A DNA stretch of 36,435 nt. Origin: Candidatus Omnitrophota bacterium. GTDB taxonomy: Bacteria > Omnitrophota > Gorgyraeia > JABMRJ01. Both the position numbers and the translations under genes were made by a program. Under the pieces are notes generated by a model. That model did no database searches and was not told the DNA's origin. It saw nothing but the letters and a program-made list of their open reading frames with translations. Location: positions 1 to 36,435 of the forward strand of contig JABMRJ010000115.1 in NCBI GenBank assembly GCA_013202745.1, read 5' to 3'. Shown in pieces: positions 21,597-29,228 of this stretch (positions are counted from its first letter, which is position 1; the number at the start of each line of letters is the position of its first letter).

Positions 21597-21628
21597 AAAA
21601 AAGGCGATTTCGTATTTGAAATCGCCTT
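21597..21628 (-). terminator. Intrinsic terminator downstream of tmRNA
   Basis: AAGGCGATTTC/GAAATCGCCTT, a perfect 11-bp stem with a 6-nt loop, followed on the minus strand by six U. It lies 15 bp beyond the tmRNA 3' end and is a different sequence from the palindrome that abuts tRNA-Leu. Confidence 0.8.
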
Positions 21629-21643
21629 TCTCTTATTATGATA

Positions 21644-22040
21644 TGGTGGAGGTGCCGAGATTCGAACTCGGGTCCCCGGAAGTCAACCAAAAGCTTCTAC
21701 ATGTTTATCCTACCATTTATTATCCTACGTCAGGCTCCGGCAGAAAGGATACTGACGTAATAGCCTCTTAAGCGTTCACCTATCGCCCAGAGACAAGGCG
21801 GTTAGGCTATCCTGCTTTATGTACTCGCTCTTAGCTTCCCAGGAAACTAGCTAAGGGAGTCGCCCCTGCTAAGCAGGGACTGTGTCCAACGCGCTGGTGC
21901 AGAGTATTTCTTCCGCCTCAGCAACGGCACTATATGTGTCGTTTGCGTTTGTATTGTGCCAGGTGTTTAAAGAGGCCTCCCGACAACCTCTACATGCCAC
22001 TCTTAGAATGAACTAGCCGGATCGAGAACCTTTCACCCCC
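21644..22040 (-). ncRNA. ssrA: tmRNA (transfer-messenger RNA)
   Basis: A 397-nt RNA. The 5' end GGGGGTG pairs with CACCTCC before an encoded ACCA. A T-arm (GAGTTCGAATCTC) precedes the 3' acceptor strand, and the tag region begins with the resume codons GCA AAC GAC. The tag reads ANDTYSAVA... and has no early stop. It continues to a TAG after 25 codons, ending ALDTVPA, with the stop in the loop of the hairpin CCCTGC-TTA-GCAGGG. It rescues stalled ribosomes with SmpB, whose gene ends 6 bp upstream. The last 19 bp are duplicated at 19801-19819. A GATAAT-like -10 may lie at 22046-22051, or it is processed from an smpB-ssrA transcript. Confidence 0.93.
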
Positions 22041-22046
22041 GATCTA

Positions 22047-22505
22047 TTATCTATTCTTTCTAAACTCTGCTACTTTTCGGAGCTCGCGCCTGGCTTCTTT
22101 ATCTTTGACGGCGCGGCGTTTGTCATAGAGCTTTTTACCTTTTGCAAGGGCCAATTCCACCTTGCACATACCTTTCTTAAAATACATCTTGAGGGGAACG
22201 AGCGTAAAGCCCTTCTGCGATGTCTTGCCCATAAGGCGCATGATTTCACGCTTATGGACAAGTAGCCTACGTCTCCTCAATGGATCTAATTGAAATGCAG
22301 TCGTATGTTCGTAAGGGCTTATATGGCAATTATATAGGTAAAGTTCTTCTTTGTCTATCGTTGCGAAACTTTCCTTCAGGTTGACCCTGCCGGCCCTTAT
22401 AGACTTTACCTCAGGACCTTTAAGCTCAATGCCGGCCTCAAAGCTCTCTTCGATGTCATAATCGTACCTGGCCTTCCTATTAGTCGCAACCGCTCTGTCC
22501 TTCAT
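22047..22505 (-). CDS. smpB: SsrA-binding protein SmpB
   Basis: A 152-residue SmpB, a usual length. Hallmarks: ATNRKARYDYDIEESFEAGIELKGPEVKSIRAGRVNLKESF, the YNCHISPYE segment, and a basic C-terminal tail (KLYDKRRAVKDKEARRELRK) that enters the ribosomal A site and mRNA channel. It binds tmRNA and is needed for trans-translation. It lies just upstream of ssrA on the same strand with a 6-bp gap. The promoter at 22517-22545 leaves a leader of only ~4 nt and no Shine-Dalgarno sequence is seen. Confidence 0.97.
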   Translation of the reverse strand: MKDRAVATNRKARYDYDIEESFEAGIELKGPEVKSIRAGRVNLKESFATIDKEELYLYNCHISPYEHTTAFQLDPLRRRRLLVHKREIMRLMGKTSQKGFTLVPLKMYFKKGMCKVELALAKGKKLYDKRRAVKDKEARRELRKVAEFRKNR

Positions 22506-22516
22506 GGCAAGTACTG

Positions 22517-22545
22517 ATTATAGCACATAATAATAGTATAGGCAA
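22517..22545 (-). promoter_or_regulatory. smpB promoter (near-leaderless)
   Basis: TTGCCT (complement of 22540-22545), 17 nt, perfect TATAAT (complement of 22517-22522), with 11 nt to the ATG at 22505. The expected start site is 4-5 nt before the ATG. Confidence 0.65.
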
Positions 22546-22590
22546 GATATGGGTTTTTGGGTGAATTGGGGTGTTTTGAGACTCCTACAA

Positions 22591-22669
22591 AGGTCCTGAA
22601 ACGCCTTCAATGCTCCTTTTCGTCGCATTGTTTAACGGCGTTTCAGGATCAAATTTGCGGAGCAAATTT
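22591..22669 (-). repeat. Conserved-loop hairpin element downstream of tRNA-Leu
   Basis: On the minus strand: palindrome AAATTTGC-TCC-GCAAATTT (22651-22669) starting on the last base of the tRNA CCA. A 12-bp perfect stem TCCTGAAACGCC/GGCGTTTCAGGA follows, with an inner stem CAATGC/GCATTG around the loop GACGAAAAGGA. ATGCGACGAAAAGGAGCAT is identical to the copy at 19749-19801, while the flanking pairs differ in a compensating way. Confidence 0.65.
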
Positions 22670-22755
22670 GGTGCGGGAGGGGGGAGTTGAACCCCCAAGG
22701 GTTTACACCCACAGCGTTCTGAGCGCTGCGCGTTTGCCAGTTGCGCCACTCCCGC
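22669..22755 (-). tRNA. tRNA-Leu (anticodon CAG)
   Basis: An 87-nt class II tRNA. The acceptor GCGGGAG pairs with CTCCCGC, followed by encoded ACCA. The anticodon stem CAGCG/CGCTG holds the loop CTCAGAA with anticodon CAG. A long variable arm (GGGTGTAAACCC region) and a GGTTCAACTCC T-arm complete it. Its 5' end lies only 2 bp after the stop codon of the GT39 gene, so it may be processed from the end of the long operon transcript. The CCA end abuts a palindrome. Confidence 0.95.
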
Positions 22756-22757
22756 AT

Positions 22758-24323
22758 CTATTTATCAGTAACCAAGTAGTACTCTCTCTTATAACTATCT
22801 AAAAATGCACCTATGCCCTCTTTAAATAAGAGCGCGATCTGATCTTTTGTAATGCGGATCTTCCTTCTCCACATAAAACCCTTATGGAGAATCTTAAGGC
22901 GCTTCTTTATATCTGCAGATACATGCTTTGTAAAATCATCTTTATTTATTATACAGAATGTCCCTGCTTTTGTCCTGTAAAAACTCTCTATAAGGTTCCT
23001 GCTTACCCTGTCGTGGTACTCGGGATCGTACCACTTCCCCCCTATCTTCTTTACGGGCCTGTTTAGATGTGCCTCGAGGTGCTGGGGAATCAATTCGTGT
23101 GATCCGACTGCCACGCTATCGTTGTCGTCGAGATCATGAGATATTATCTTGTATGCGAAGCTTCCCATGATAGCATTATTGAGCCTCAAGCCTTTATTTG
23201 AGACAAGAAGAGATATTGAAAATGCGGTTATGAGTATTATGGCAACAGGTAATAAGATCCTCTTTTTAAAACTCCCCTCTACAAAGTTGGCCCCTATCAT
23301 AAGTGCAAATGGAGGTGTTAGGGCGAGCATGTACTGGCTGTGTTTTTCACCTACAAGCGTAAAGAGAAAGAATACTGCAAGAAACCATCCCAGGACCAAG
23401 GCATACTCTTTCCGCGTCTCTCCGGACTTAACAGCCGAGAGGCTCCTCGCTATCCCCGAAGGCAAAAGAAGAGACCACGGCAGGAATCTTACGATTAAGA
23501 TGGGTATATAAAACGGAAGGGTCTTTAGGTATTCCAGGAATACATCCACGCCATTTTTTGTATCCGAGAAGTATCCTATCCTGTGCGTTATCTCCCGGGA
23601 CCATATATGTGCAGTAAACGCATCTCCGTGAATCTTTAGCATGACTAAAAACCACGGGAGTACTAAAGACAAGAAAATGAATATCCCGGTAATAAGATTT
23701 GCTTTTCCTATCACTACTCTCTCTTTAGAGATGAGGATAAAAGCGAATATGGCCAGAAGCGGCACTATTATGCCTATAGGGCCTTTGATTAGTGTGGCAA
23801 GGGCAAGCGATAAGAAAAAGAGCGGCCATAAAAAACGATTCTTCTTATCCGGACTCTTTACTATTTTTAAAAATATATACAAAGAGATCGTCATAAAGCA
23901 TAGTAATGCCATATCAGGGATAGTAGTCCTTGCATACTTGAAGAATTTAAATGTCGTGGCCAGTATAAACGCAGATAATAGTGCCGGGCCGTTTCTTTCG
24001 AAGAGGTTCTTTCCGATTAAGAATGTAAAGAGTATTGTCAGCGAGGCGAATAAGACCGACGGAAACCTTGCGCCAAACCACCCTATCCCGAATATCTTAA
24101 GGGATACTGCTACCAGCCAGTAGTAGAGGATAGGTTTTTGGAAACGGGGTTTGCCGTAATATCGCGGTGTGAGCCAGTCACCGCTTGAAATCATGTTCCG
24201 CGAACTCTGGAAATAGAAGTTTTCGTCCCCAGTAAATTGTGATGTGATATCTCCCGCTTTAAAAGAGAGAAAGATAAGGGAAAGGAGGATTATTGATATT
24301 CCAAGGAGGAGATCTTTTCGCAT
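22758..24323 (-). CDS. GT39/ArnT-like polyprenyl-phosphate sugar transferase
   Basis: A 521-residue integral membrane protein with about ten to twelve hydrophobic segments. The N-terminal part fits the GT-C/PMT (GT39, ArnT-like) family: FTGDENFYFQSSRNMISSGDWLTPRYYGKPRFQKPILYYW carries the conserved acidic DE in the first periplasmic loop, where the lipid-linked donor is used. Such enzymes transfer a sugar from a polyprenyl phosphate to lipid A, protein or another lipid. The GT2 gene 1 bp upstream is the natural maker of that donor. The C-terminal ~120 residues form a periplasmic domain. It is the last gene of the 12-gene operon; the acceptor is unknown. Confidence 0.85.
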   Translation of the reverse strand: MRKDLLLGISIILLSLIFLSFKAGDITSQFTGDENFYFQSSRNMISSGDWLTPRYYGKPRFQKPILYYWLVAVSLKIFGIGWFGARFPSVLFASLTILFTFLIGKNLFERNGPALLSAFILATTFKFFKYARTTIPDMALLCFMTISLYIFLKIVKSPDKKNRFLWPLFFLSLALATLIKGPIGIIVPLLAIFAFILISKERVVIGKANLITGIFIFLSLVLPWFLVMLKIHGDAFTAHIWSREITHRIGYFSDTKNGVDVFLEYLKTLPFYIPILIVRFLPWSLLLPSGIARSLSAVKSGETRKEYALVLGWFLAVFFLFTLVGEKHSQYMLALTPPFALMIGANFVEGSFKKRILLPVAIILITAFSISLLVSNKGLRLNNAIMGSFAYKIISHDLDDNDSVAVGSHELIPQHLEAHLNRPVKKIGGKWYDPEYHDRVSRNLIESFYRTKAGTFCIINKDDFTKHVSADIKKRLKILHKGFMWRRKIRITKDQIALLFKEGIGAFLDSYKREYYLVTDK

Positions 24324-24324
24324 A

Positions 24325-25014
24325 CTAAATTTTTCTCTCTATTAGGAGTTTTACAAAATCTCTCGAGGTCCTGAATATCTTTGTGGGGCTGTACTTCGAT
24401 TTTCCGTATTTGCGCGCATGGTGTGTCACAACGACCTCGGAAATCTTTCTGTTCTGGCGAATAAGCAGATACGGGATAAACCTGTGGGCACCGCTCCAGC
24501 TTAGGTCGAGATCCCTTAGCGACTCTCTTCTATATGCCCTGAGCGTGCATGATATATCGTGCAGGTTGCTCTTAAAGACCGTTCCCTGTACAAGGTTTGC
24601 TATCTTCGATGCCGCTTTCTTCCAGAGTGAGTCATGGCGGTCCTTGCGCCATCCGCATACTACGTCGTACCCTTCATCTATCTTTTTAAGTAGATGTGGT
24701 ATATCCTTGGCGTCATTCTGCAGGTCGCCGTCCATAGAGACAACTACATCACCTTTGGCTATCTGGAATCCTACTCTCAGGGAGGCCGTCTGCCCGGAGT
24801 TTTTTTCAAGTGTTACTATATTCAGGTTGGGGTTATCGCTTCTCAAACTCTTCAGGTTCGCGAGTGTTCCGTCGGTGGAGCCGTCATTTATGAATATGAT
24901 CTCGTAAGGCTTTCCCAATGACTCCATCGTCTCCCTTGCTGATTTTTCAAGGGGTAAAACCGATTCTTCTTCGTTATATACAGGTATCACTATGGAGTAT
25001 TTGGTCTTATTCAT
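24325..25014 (-). CDS. GT2 glycosyltransferase, polyprenyl-phosphate sugar synthase type
   Basis: A 229-residue GT-A enzyme. It has IVIPVYNEEESVLPL at the N-terminus, the nucleotide-sugar site FINDGSTDGT (42-50), the metal motif MDGDLQND (DGD at 95-97) and a basic RKYGKSKYSP segment typical of dolichol- or undecaprenyl-phosphate sugar synthases (DPM1, GtrB, ArnC types). It lacks the C-terminal membrane spans of GtrB or ArnC, like the soluble DPM1 form. It should charge a polyprenyl phosphate at the inner face for the ArnT-like enzyme encoded next. Its start overlaps the GH3-like gene by 8 bp. Confidence 0.88.
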   Translation of the reverse strand: MNKTKYSIVIPVYNEEESVLPLEKSARETMESLGKPYEIIFINDGSTDGTLANLKSLRSDNPNLNIVTLEKNSGQTASLRVGFQIAKGDVVVSMDGDLQNDAKDIPHLLKKIDEGYDVVCGWRKDRHDSLWKKAASKIANLVQGTVFKSNLHDISCTLRAYRRESLRDLDLSWSGAHRFIPYLLIRQNRKISEVVVTHHARKYGKSKYSPTKIFRTSRDFVKLLIERKI

Positions 25015-26671
25015 TTTTTAGATATATCTCCTCTTCTATTTCGAAATTTTTCTGGAACTCAAGGTCCTTTGTAAGCTGCGGCACCTTAAATTGGCCGTCA
25101 TGCGCGCCGTTTGCAACGCGCTTCACCCTGTACTGGTGGAAAGCGCCTCTCTTTACAATCTTTAGCACCGGGTCATTTAAGCGTTGTGACTTTCTCTTTG
25201 AATCATACTCTATATTTACCGCCTTTATCTCATCATCTATAGATTTAAGAAACGCCATCTTCCTCTCAGAGGGCGGAGCCTCTTTGAATTCTACTAAAAA
25301 TACATACCTGGGTATCTCCTCCCATTGGAGGCATGCTGTAAAGAACTCCATAACCAGGCCTATTTTGTTGATTGATTTCTTTACGGCCTCTACCACCTGA
25401 GATTCATAAAGCTTCTCCCCTGTAACGGATGATACATTCAGCCCTTTTTGTATAAACTCTATGCGAGGGGTCTTATTATAATATCCTGTTACCTTTACTA
25501 CATCATCTATGTCATAACGGTAGAGACCTCCGGGTGTGGTAATGATGACGAAATACTCCCTGCCCAGCTCCACCTGGTCACATAGCAGTACTCTCTTATC
25601 AGGTTTATCCCTATCCTCTTTTGGTATAAATTCGTAGAAATTGGCGTTTATCGCAAGGACGCCGCAGCATTTATCGCTATCAGTAGGTATAGAGCATCGG
25701 GCCTCGCTTGAGAGATATCCAAAATCCCTTATCGGCACATCCCCGAAATATTTCGGGAACTCTTTAAGATACATGCCTACCGTCCCGGCCTTCCAGCACT
25801 CTATAAGCTTAAGGTTACGCCATATATCTACCGGCAGCAGTTTGCCCTTTTTCTGCATTATATCTTTTAGCTCAGATGCTCTCTTCTTGTTCGGTTTTAA
25901 TTTCTTTTCAATGAGCTTCCTTATGTCATCTCTTATATTCAGAGTCTTTAGTAATGTGCCCTTCTCCATATCTTCTATGATGGAGTCTTTAAACTCCTCT
26001 ATCTTCTGGCATAAGAGGACTACGGTGCTCGGGTTCATCGTCGCGATCGTCGTTATATTCTGCTCCATAGCTATTCTTAATATGCAGTAGTATTTGGCGT
26101 TATAATCTTTTATTTCGAATACAGGATATGGTATCGCATATAAGCTCCTTATGAGGAATGGAAGGTTCTTGTACGCATGGCCTGTCTCTGCTCCGCATGA
26201 GAGGCCGCACGGGGTACACCCTTCTATCTCAGGGCTCACTATAGCGAGGATCTTGCCGCAGAATATATCAGGATAATCCCGGACTATATAATAGACCCAT
26301 ATATCCATCACCTCTTTCTTCTTATTCCTGGAATATTTTGTTACAGGTATGAATTTGGGGTCACCCGTTGTACCGCTCGTCGTGCCGAAGAGAACAGGAA
26401 GATCCCTGGTCAGTATATTCTTTTCGCCTGAAAGGAGCTTGTCTACATATGGCTGCAGATTGTTATAGCTATTAACAGGTACCTTTTTCTGGTACTCAGC
26501 TACAGAGTTTATGCTATTAAAAGAGTGCTCTCTTCCGTATGCCGACTTTTTGTTTCTCTTTATGAATTCTAAGAGCACCTTTTTCTGAGCATTGGCAGGA
26601 TTGAGTGTCGACCTTTCAAAAAAATACGCCTTTGGGGCCATCATCTTCAATATGTGGCATATGATCTGCAT
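25007..26671 (-). CDS. GH3-family acyl-adenylating amide ligase
   Basis: A 554-residue protein of the GH3 family, within the adenylate-forming (ANL) superfamily. The ATP-binding motif is FGTTSGTTGDPKFIPVT (residues ~95-111), and the later motif is GGLYRYDIDDVVKVTGYY. Plant GH3 enzymes join amino acids to carboxylated hormones. Bacterial members are poorly studied and are presumed to form amide bonds between an acyl group and an amine. No signal peptide; cytoplasmic or membrane-associated. The neighbouring dipeptide-epimerase-like gene (3-bp gap) suggests that amino acids or dipeptides are involved. A key gene for guessing the operon product. Confidence 0.88.
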   Translation of the reverse strand: MQIICHILKMMAPKAYFFERSTLNPANAQKKVLLEFIKRNKKSAYGREHSFNSINSVAEYQKKVPVNSYNNLQPYVDKLLSGEKNILTRDLPVLFGTTSGTTGDPKFIPVTKYSRNKKKEVMDIWVYYIVRDYPDIFCGKILAIVSPEIEGCTPCGLSCGAETGHAYKNLPFLIRSLYAIPYPVFEIKDYNAKYYCILRIAMEQNITTIATMNPSTVVLLCQKIEEFKDSIIEDMEKGTLLKTLNIRDDIRKLIEKKLKPNKKRASELKDIMQKKGKLLPVDIWRNLKLIECWKAGTVGMYLKEFPKYFGDVPIRDFGYLSSEARCSIPTDSDKCCGVLAINANFYEFIPKEDRDKPDKRVLLCDQVELGREYFVIITTPGGLYRYDIDDVVKVTGYYNKTPRIEFIQKGLNVSSVTGEKLYESQVVEAVKKSINKIGLVMEFFTACLQWEEIPRYVFLVEFKEAPPSERKMAFLKSIDDEIKAVNIEYDSKRKSQRLNDPVLKIVKRGAFHQYRVKRVANGAHDGQFKVPQLTKDLEFQKNFEIEEEIYLKNE

Positions 26672-26674
26672 CTT

Positions 26675-27790
26675 TTAGCTTATAACCTCTTCTTTAACGG
26701 TATATCGCTTAAGTATCTTTTCTGAAATATTCACACCCAGGCCAAAGCCTTCAACAGGCTTTATCGTTCCGCCTCTTCGTATAGTCATATCTTCTTTTGC
26801 AACATCTTCTTTAAGCAGGAATTTTCCGTAAGCGCCTTCGCAGAAAGATATATTGGGGATGAGCCTTGCAAAATGCCATCCTGCAGCGGAGAGCAGTCCG
26901 CTCTCCCCTACCTGGCAGCCGAGCTGGATACCGATCTTATTGAGCCTTGCAATCTTTGCTATCTTTAATGATTCAAAGATGCCGCCGCATTTTGATATCC
27001 TTATGTTGAAGATATTGCAGGCCTTCTCCCTGGCCAGCATCTCGGCATCTATTAATGTGCATAGGGATTCATCCGCTATTATAGCTTCTTTGACCGCACA
27101 CGTAACTTTTTTAAGGCCTTTGTAGTCGTCTGCCCTGACCGGCTGTTCAACGGCGCTGATATTGCACTCTCTCATCTTCTCTATATTTGCTATGGCCTCA
27201 TCCGCGCTCCAGGCGCAATTGGCATCGACCCTTATATCGGCATCTTTTCCGACTACCCGCCTCACCGCCCTTAATCTTGCCATATCATCATCCATGCCCA
27301 CCTTGACCTTTATATAGCGCAGGCCGTATAGCCTGAATAATATACCGGACTTCATAACATTAGGGACGCTGCCGGCCTGGATGACGCCGCTATATACGAA
27401 CTTGCTCTCACCCTCGCCTATTAATGCGCTTATCCGCTTTTTGAAGAACTTGCCGAAAGTATTCAATAATGCGAGTTCCAGCGCGCACCCTGCGGCCCCA
27501 TCTATATTTAGGCCTTCCACTAAAGAGTGTACCCCTCTGTAATTATCAGGCGCAAAGCCCAGGATCTTCTCCCCGGCTATATTCTTTAATGTATTTTCTA
27601 CGGATTCCAGTGTCTCACCGGTTACGTATTTGCGCGGTAGAGACTCGCCGTATCCCGTCGTCCCGTCTTCCAGGGTGAGCTTTAAGAAGATGCTGTTAGA
27701 GAGGGATCTTGAAGTGATGGCATGTTTGAATTTCTTCTTAAGAGGCAGATCGACATGCAGTATACGCGCCTCTTTAATCCTGTTTTTCAA
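26675..27790 (-). CDS. Enolase-superfamily enzyme, dipeptide epimerase-like (MLE subgroup)
   Basis: A 371-residue enzyme with the usual capping domain (1-130) and a barrel containing every catalytic element of the muconate lactonizing subgroup: KVKVG with Lys161 and Lys163, metal ligands Asp189 (VDANCAW), Glu215 (VEQPV) and Asp240 (IADES), and the second base Lys267 (RISKCGG). Members include L-Ala-D/L-Glu epimerases, N-succinylamino-acid racemases and o-succinylbenzoate synthases. In this operon, which has no menaquinone genes, epimerisation of an amino-acid or dipeptide unit is most plausible. It starts directly after the hydrolase gene. Confidence 0.88.
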   Translation of the reverse strand: MKNRIKEARILHVDLPLKKKFKHAITSRSLSNSIFLKLTLEDGTTGYGESLPRKYVTGETLESVENTLKNIAGEKILGFAPDNYRGVHSLVEGLNIDGAAGCALELALLNTFGKFFKKRISALIGEGESKFVYSGVIQAGSVPNVMKSGILFRLYGLRYIKVKVGMDDDMARLRAVRRVVGKDADIRVDANCAWSADEAIANIEKMRECNISAVEQPVRADDYKGLKKVTCAVKEAIIADESLCTLIDAEMLAREKACNIFNIRISKCGGIFESLKIAKIARLNKIGIQLGCQVGESGLLSAAGWHFARLIPNISFCEGAYGKFLLKEDVAKEDMTIRRGGTIKPVEGFGLGVNISEKILKRYTVKEEVIS

Positions 27791-28621
27791 TTACGCACCC
27801 CTTTTACCCTTCATCCATGCCGCGACAAATTTTACTATATCATCCAGGTTATCCTGAAACGGCAGAAAATGGCAGCATCCGTTAAAGAGCTTGATAGTCT
27901 TATCACCCGTCTTTAATCTACTGTGCCACTTGACCATGGCATCATTGTTTACTATGGGATCATCTTCTGCAAGTACAGTAAGCACGGGGATCTTTGTGTT
28001 AAAGATTTTTCTTGAGACTGCCGCATCCATAATGGCCAGCTCCCGGTAGAAGCGCGCCGTAAGGCTATGGAGGCTTAAGGAGTCGTTTTTTATAAATTCT
28101 ATATACTTTTTGTTCTTTGTAAACATATCGTAACTTAAGGGCGTCGGTATCATCTTTTTGGGATTGAAAAATGAGCTAAAGAGTACGTCGAGTTTTTTCA
28201 TAGGCGAGAGTGTAACCTTGGCCTTTATGGCAGGTGATATCAATATGAGCCCATCTACGGAATTCGGATGGCTGCTTACAAAATTTGCTGCGAATTTACC
28301 TCCGCCGCATATACCCATGAGGAATATCTTCTTGCCGGGGCGTTTACTCCTCATCTCCTCCACTACCCTCTCTATGTCATCTAAGATAATCCTGTAGCTG
28401 TCGATATGCCCCCTCTCCTCCTTGGAGAGGCCCGAGCCCCTTCTATCTATTGCATAGACAGAAAAGCCGCTCTCCTGGAGCTTTTCTGCCATATCCTTAA
28501 ACCACCCCATGTGGCTCTCTATGCCATGGAGGTAGAGTATAGCATCCCCTCCGGCATCCCAAATGCCGCATGGGATCAAAACATTGTCTTTCGTTTTTAT
28601 TTCTACGACTTGATGGGCCAT
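27791..28621 (-). CDS. Alpha/beta hydrolase with cysteine nucleophile
   Basis: A 276-residue alpha/beta hydrolase resembling monoacylglycerol lipases (YLHGIESHMGWF, DRRGSGLS). The nucleophile elbow is MGICGGG, so Cys105 replaces the usual Ser. The rest of the triad is present (Asp220/221 in LAEDDPIV and His251 in GCCHFLPF). Cys in this position is known from dienelactone hydrolases (GYCLGG) and favours thioester or activated-acyl chemistry over simple ester hydrolysis. It might release or transfer an acyl group in the pathway with the GH3-like ligase. No signal peptide. Confidence 0.85.
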   Translation of the reverse strand: MAHQVVEIKTKDNVLIPCGIWDAGGDAILYLHGIESHMGWFKDMAEKLQESGFSVYAIDRRGSGLSKEERGHIDSYRIILDDIERVVEEMRSKRPGKKIFLMGICGGGKFAANFVSSHPNSVDGLILISPAIKAKVTLSPMKKLDVLFSSFFNPKKMIPTPLSYDMFTKNKKYIEFIKNDSLSLHSLTARFYRELAIMDAAVSRKIFNTKIPVLTVLAEDDPIVNNDAMVKWHSRLKTGDKTIKLFNGCCHFLPFQDNLDDIVKFVAAWMKGKRGA

Positions 28622-28625
28622 ATAA

Positions 28626-29228
28626 TCAGATCCGTAAAACCGTATCTTCCTTCCGGGCGGGAGGAGTCTTTGGAAACGCCTTCGGGTAACCGAATATCAC
28701 ACAGGCGTCTATATTGTAAGAAGGCGGTAAGCCTATCTTCTTTAAGAATATTTTTTTGGGAATAGCCCTTCCCCTTCCGATAAAACAGCTCCCTATACCC
28801 ATAGAGTATGCGGCGAGCATCATATTTTGCGCCGCAAGGTGGCAGTCGGTCCGGGCATCACTAAATCCCGTATCTCCGGCTACGAATACTACGAGAGGGG
28901 CACCATAAAAGACGGTATCGCCCGGATTTTCAGCCGTCTTTTTGATGGTATTTAAAAAACGCTCGTCTTTTAGGTCTTTCATAAAAGGCTTCAGCAGGGG
29001 GCTAAGTTTATAGAGCATCTTTACACGCTTTGTCGCTATACCGGATAATTCGCTTATGAGCTCTTTGTTATCTATAGGGATAAATTTCCATGCCTGCCTG
29101 TTTAGAGCGCTCGGGGCAAACCTCCCGGCCTCTATTATCTTTTCGGCAATATCCTCGGGGATGGGCTTGTCCAGAAACTCTCTTACCGAACGGCGTGATT
29201 TAATATTCTCTATGATATTATTTTGCAT
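28626..29228 (-). CDS. Nitroreductase-family FMN oxidoreductase
   Basis: A 200-residue nitroreductase-like flavoprotein. IKSRRSVREFLDKPIPEDIAEKIIEAGRFAPSALNRQAWKF binds FMN phosphate, and the C-terminal SYNIDACVIFGYPKA is typical. A basic segment (KRVKMLYKLSPLLKPFMKDLKDE) replaces the usual region near residue 80. Family members reduce nitro groups, quinones, enones or other conjugated systems with NAD(P)H; the substrate here is unknown. Its start overlaps the end of the SDR gene by 11 bp and it lies 4 bp before the hydrolase. Confidence 0.87.
   Translation of the reverse strand: MQNNIIENIKSRRSVREFLDKPIPEDIAEKIIEAGRFAPSALNRQAWKFIPIDNKELISELSGIATKRVKMLYKLSPLLKPFMKDLKDERFLNTIKKTAENPGDTVFYGAPLVVFVAGDTGFSDARTDCHLAAQNMMLAAYSMGIGSCFIGRGRAIPKKIFLKKIGLPPSYNIDACVIFGYPKAFPKTPPARKEDTVLRI

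Noticed and set aside
22561-22669. Integron attC site
   Set aside because: The hairpin is palindromic with a conserved loop, but the characteristic RYYYAAC and GTTRRRY ends are not present and no integrase is seen.
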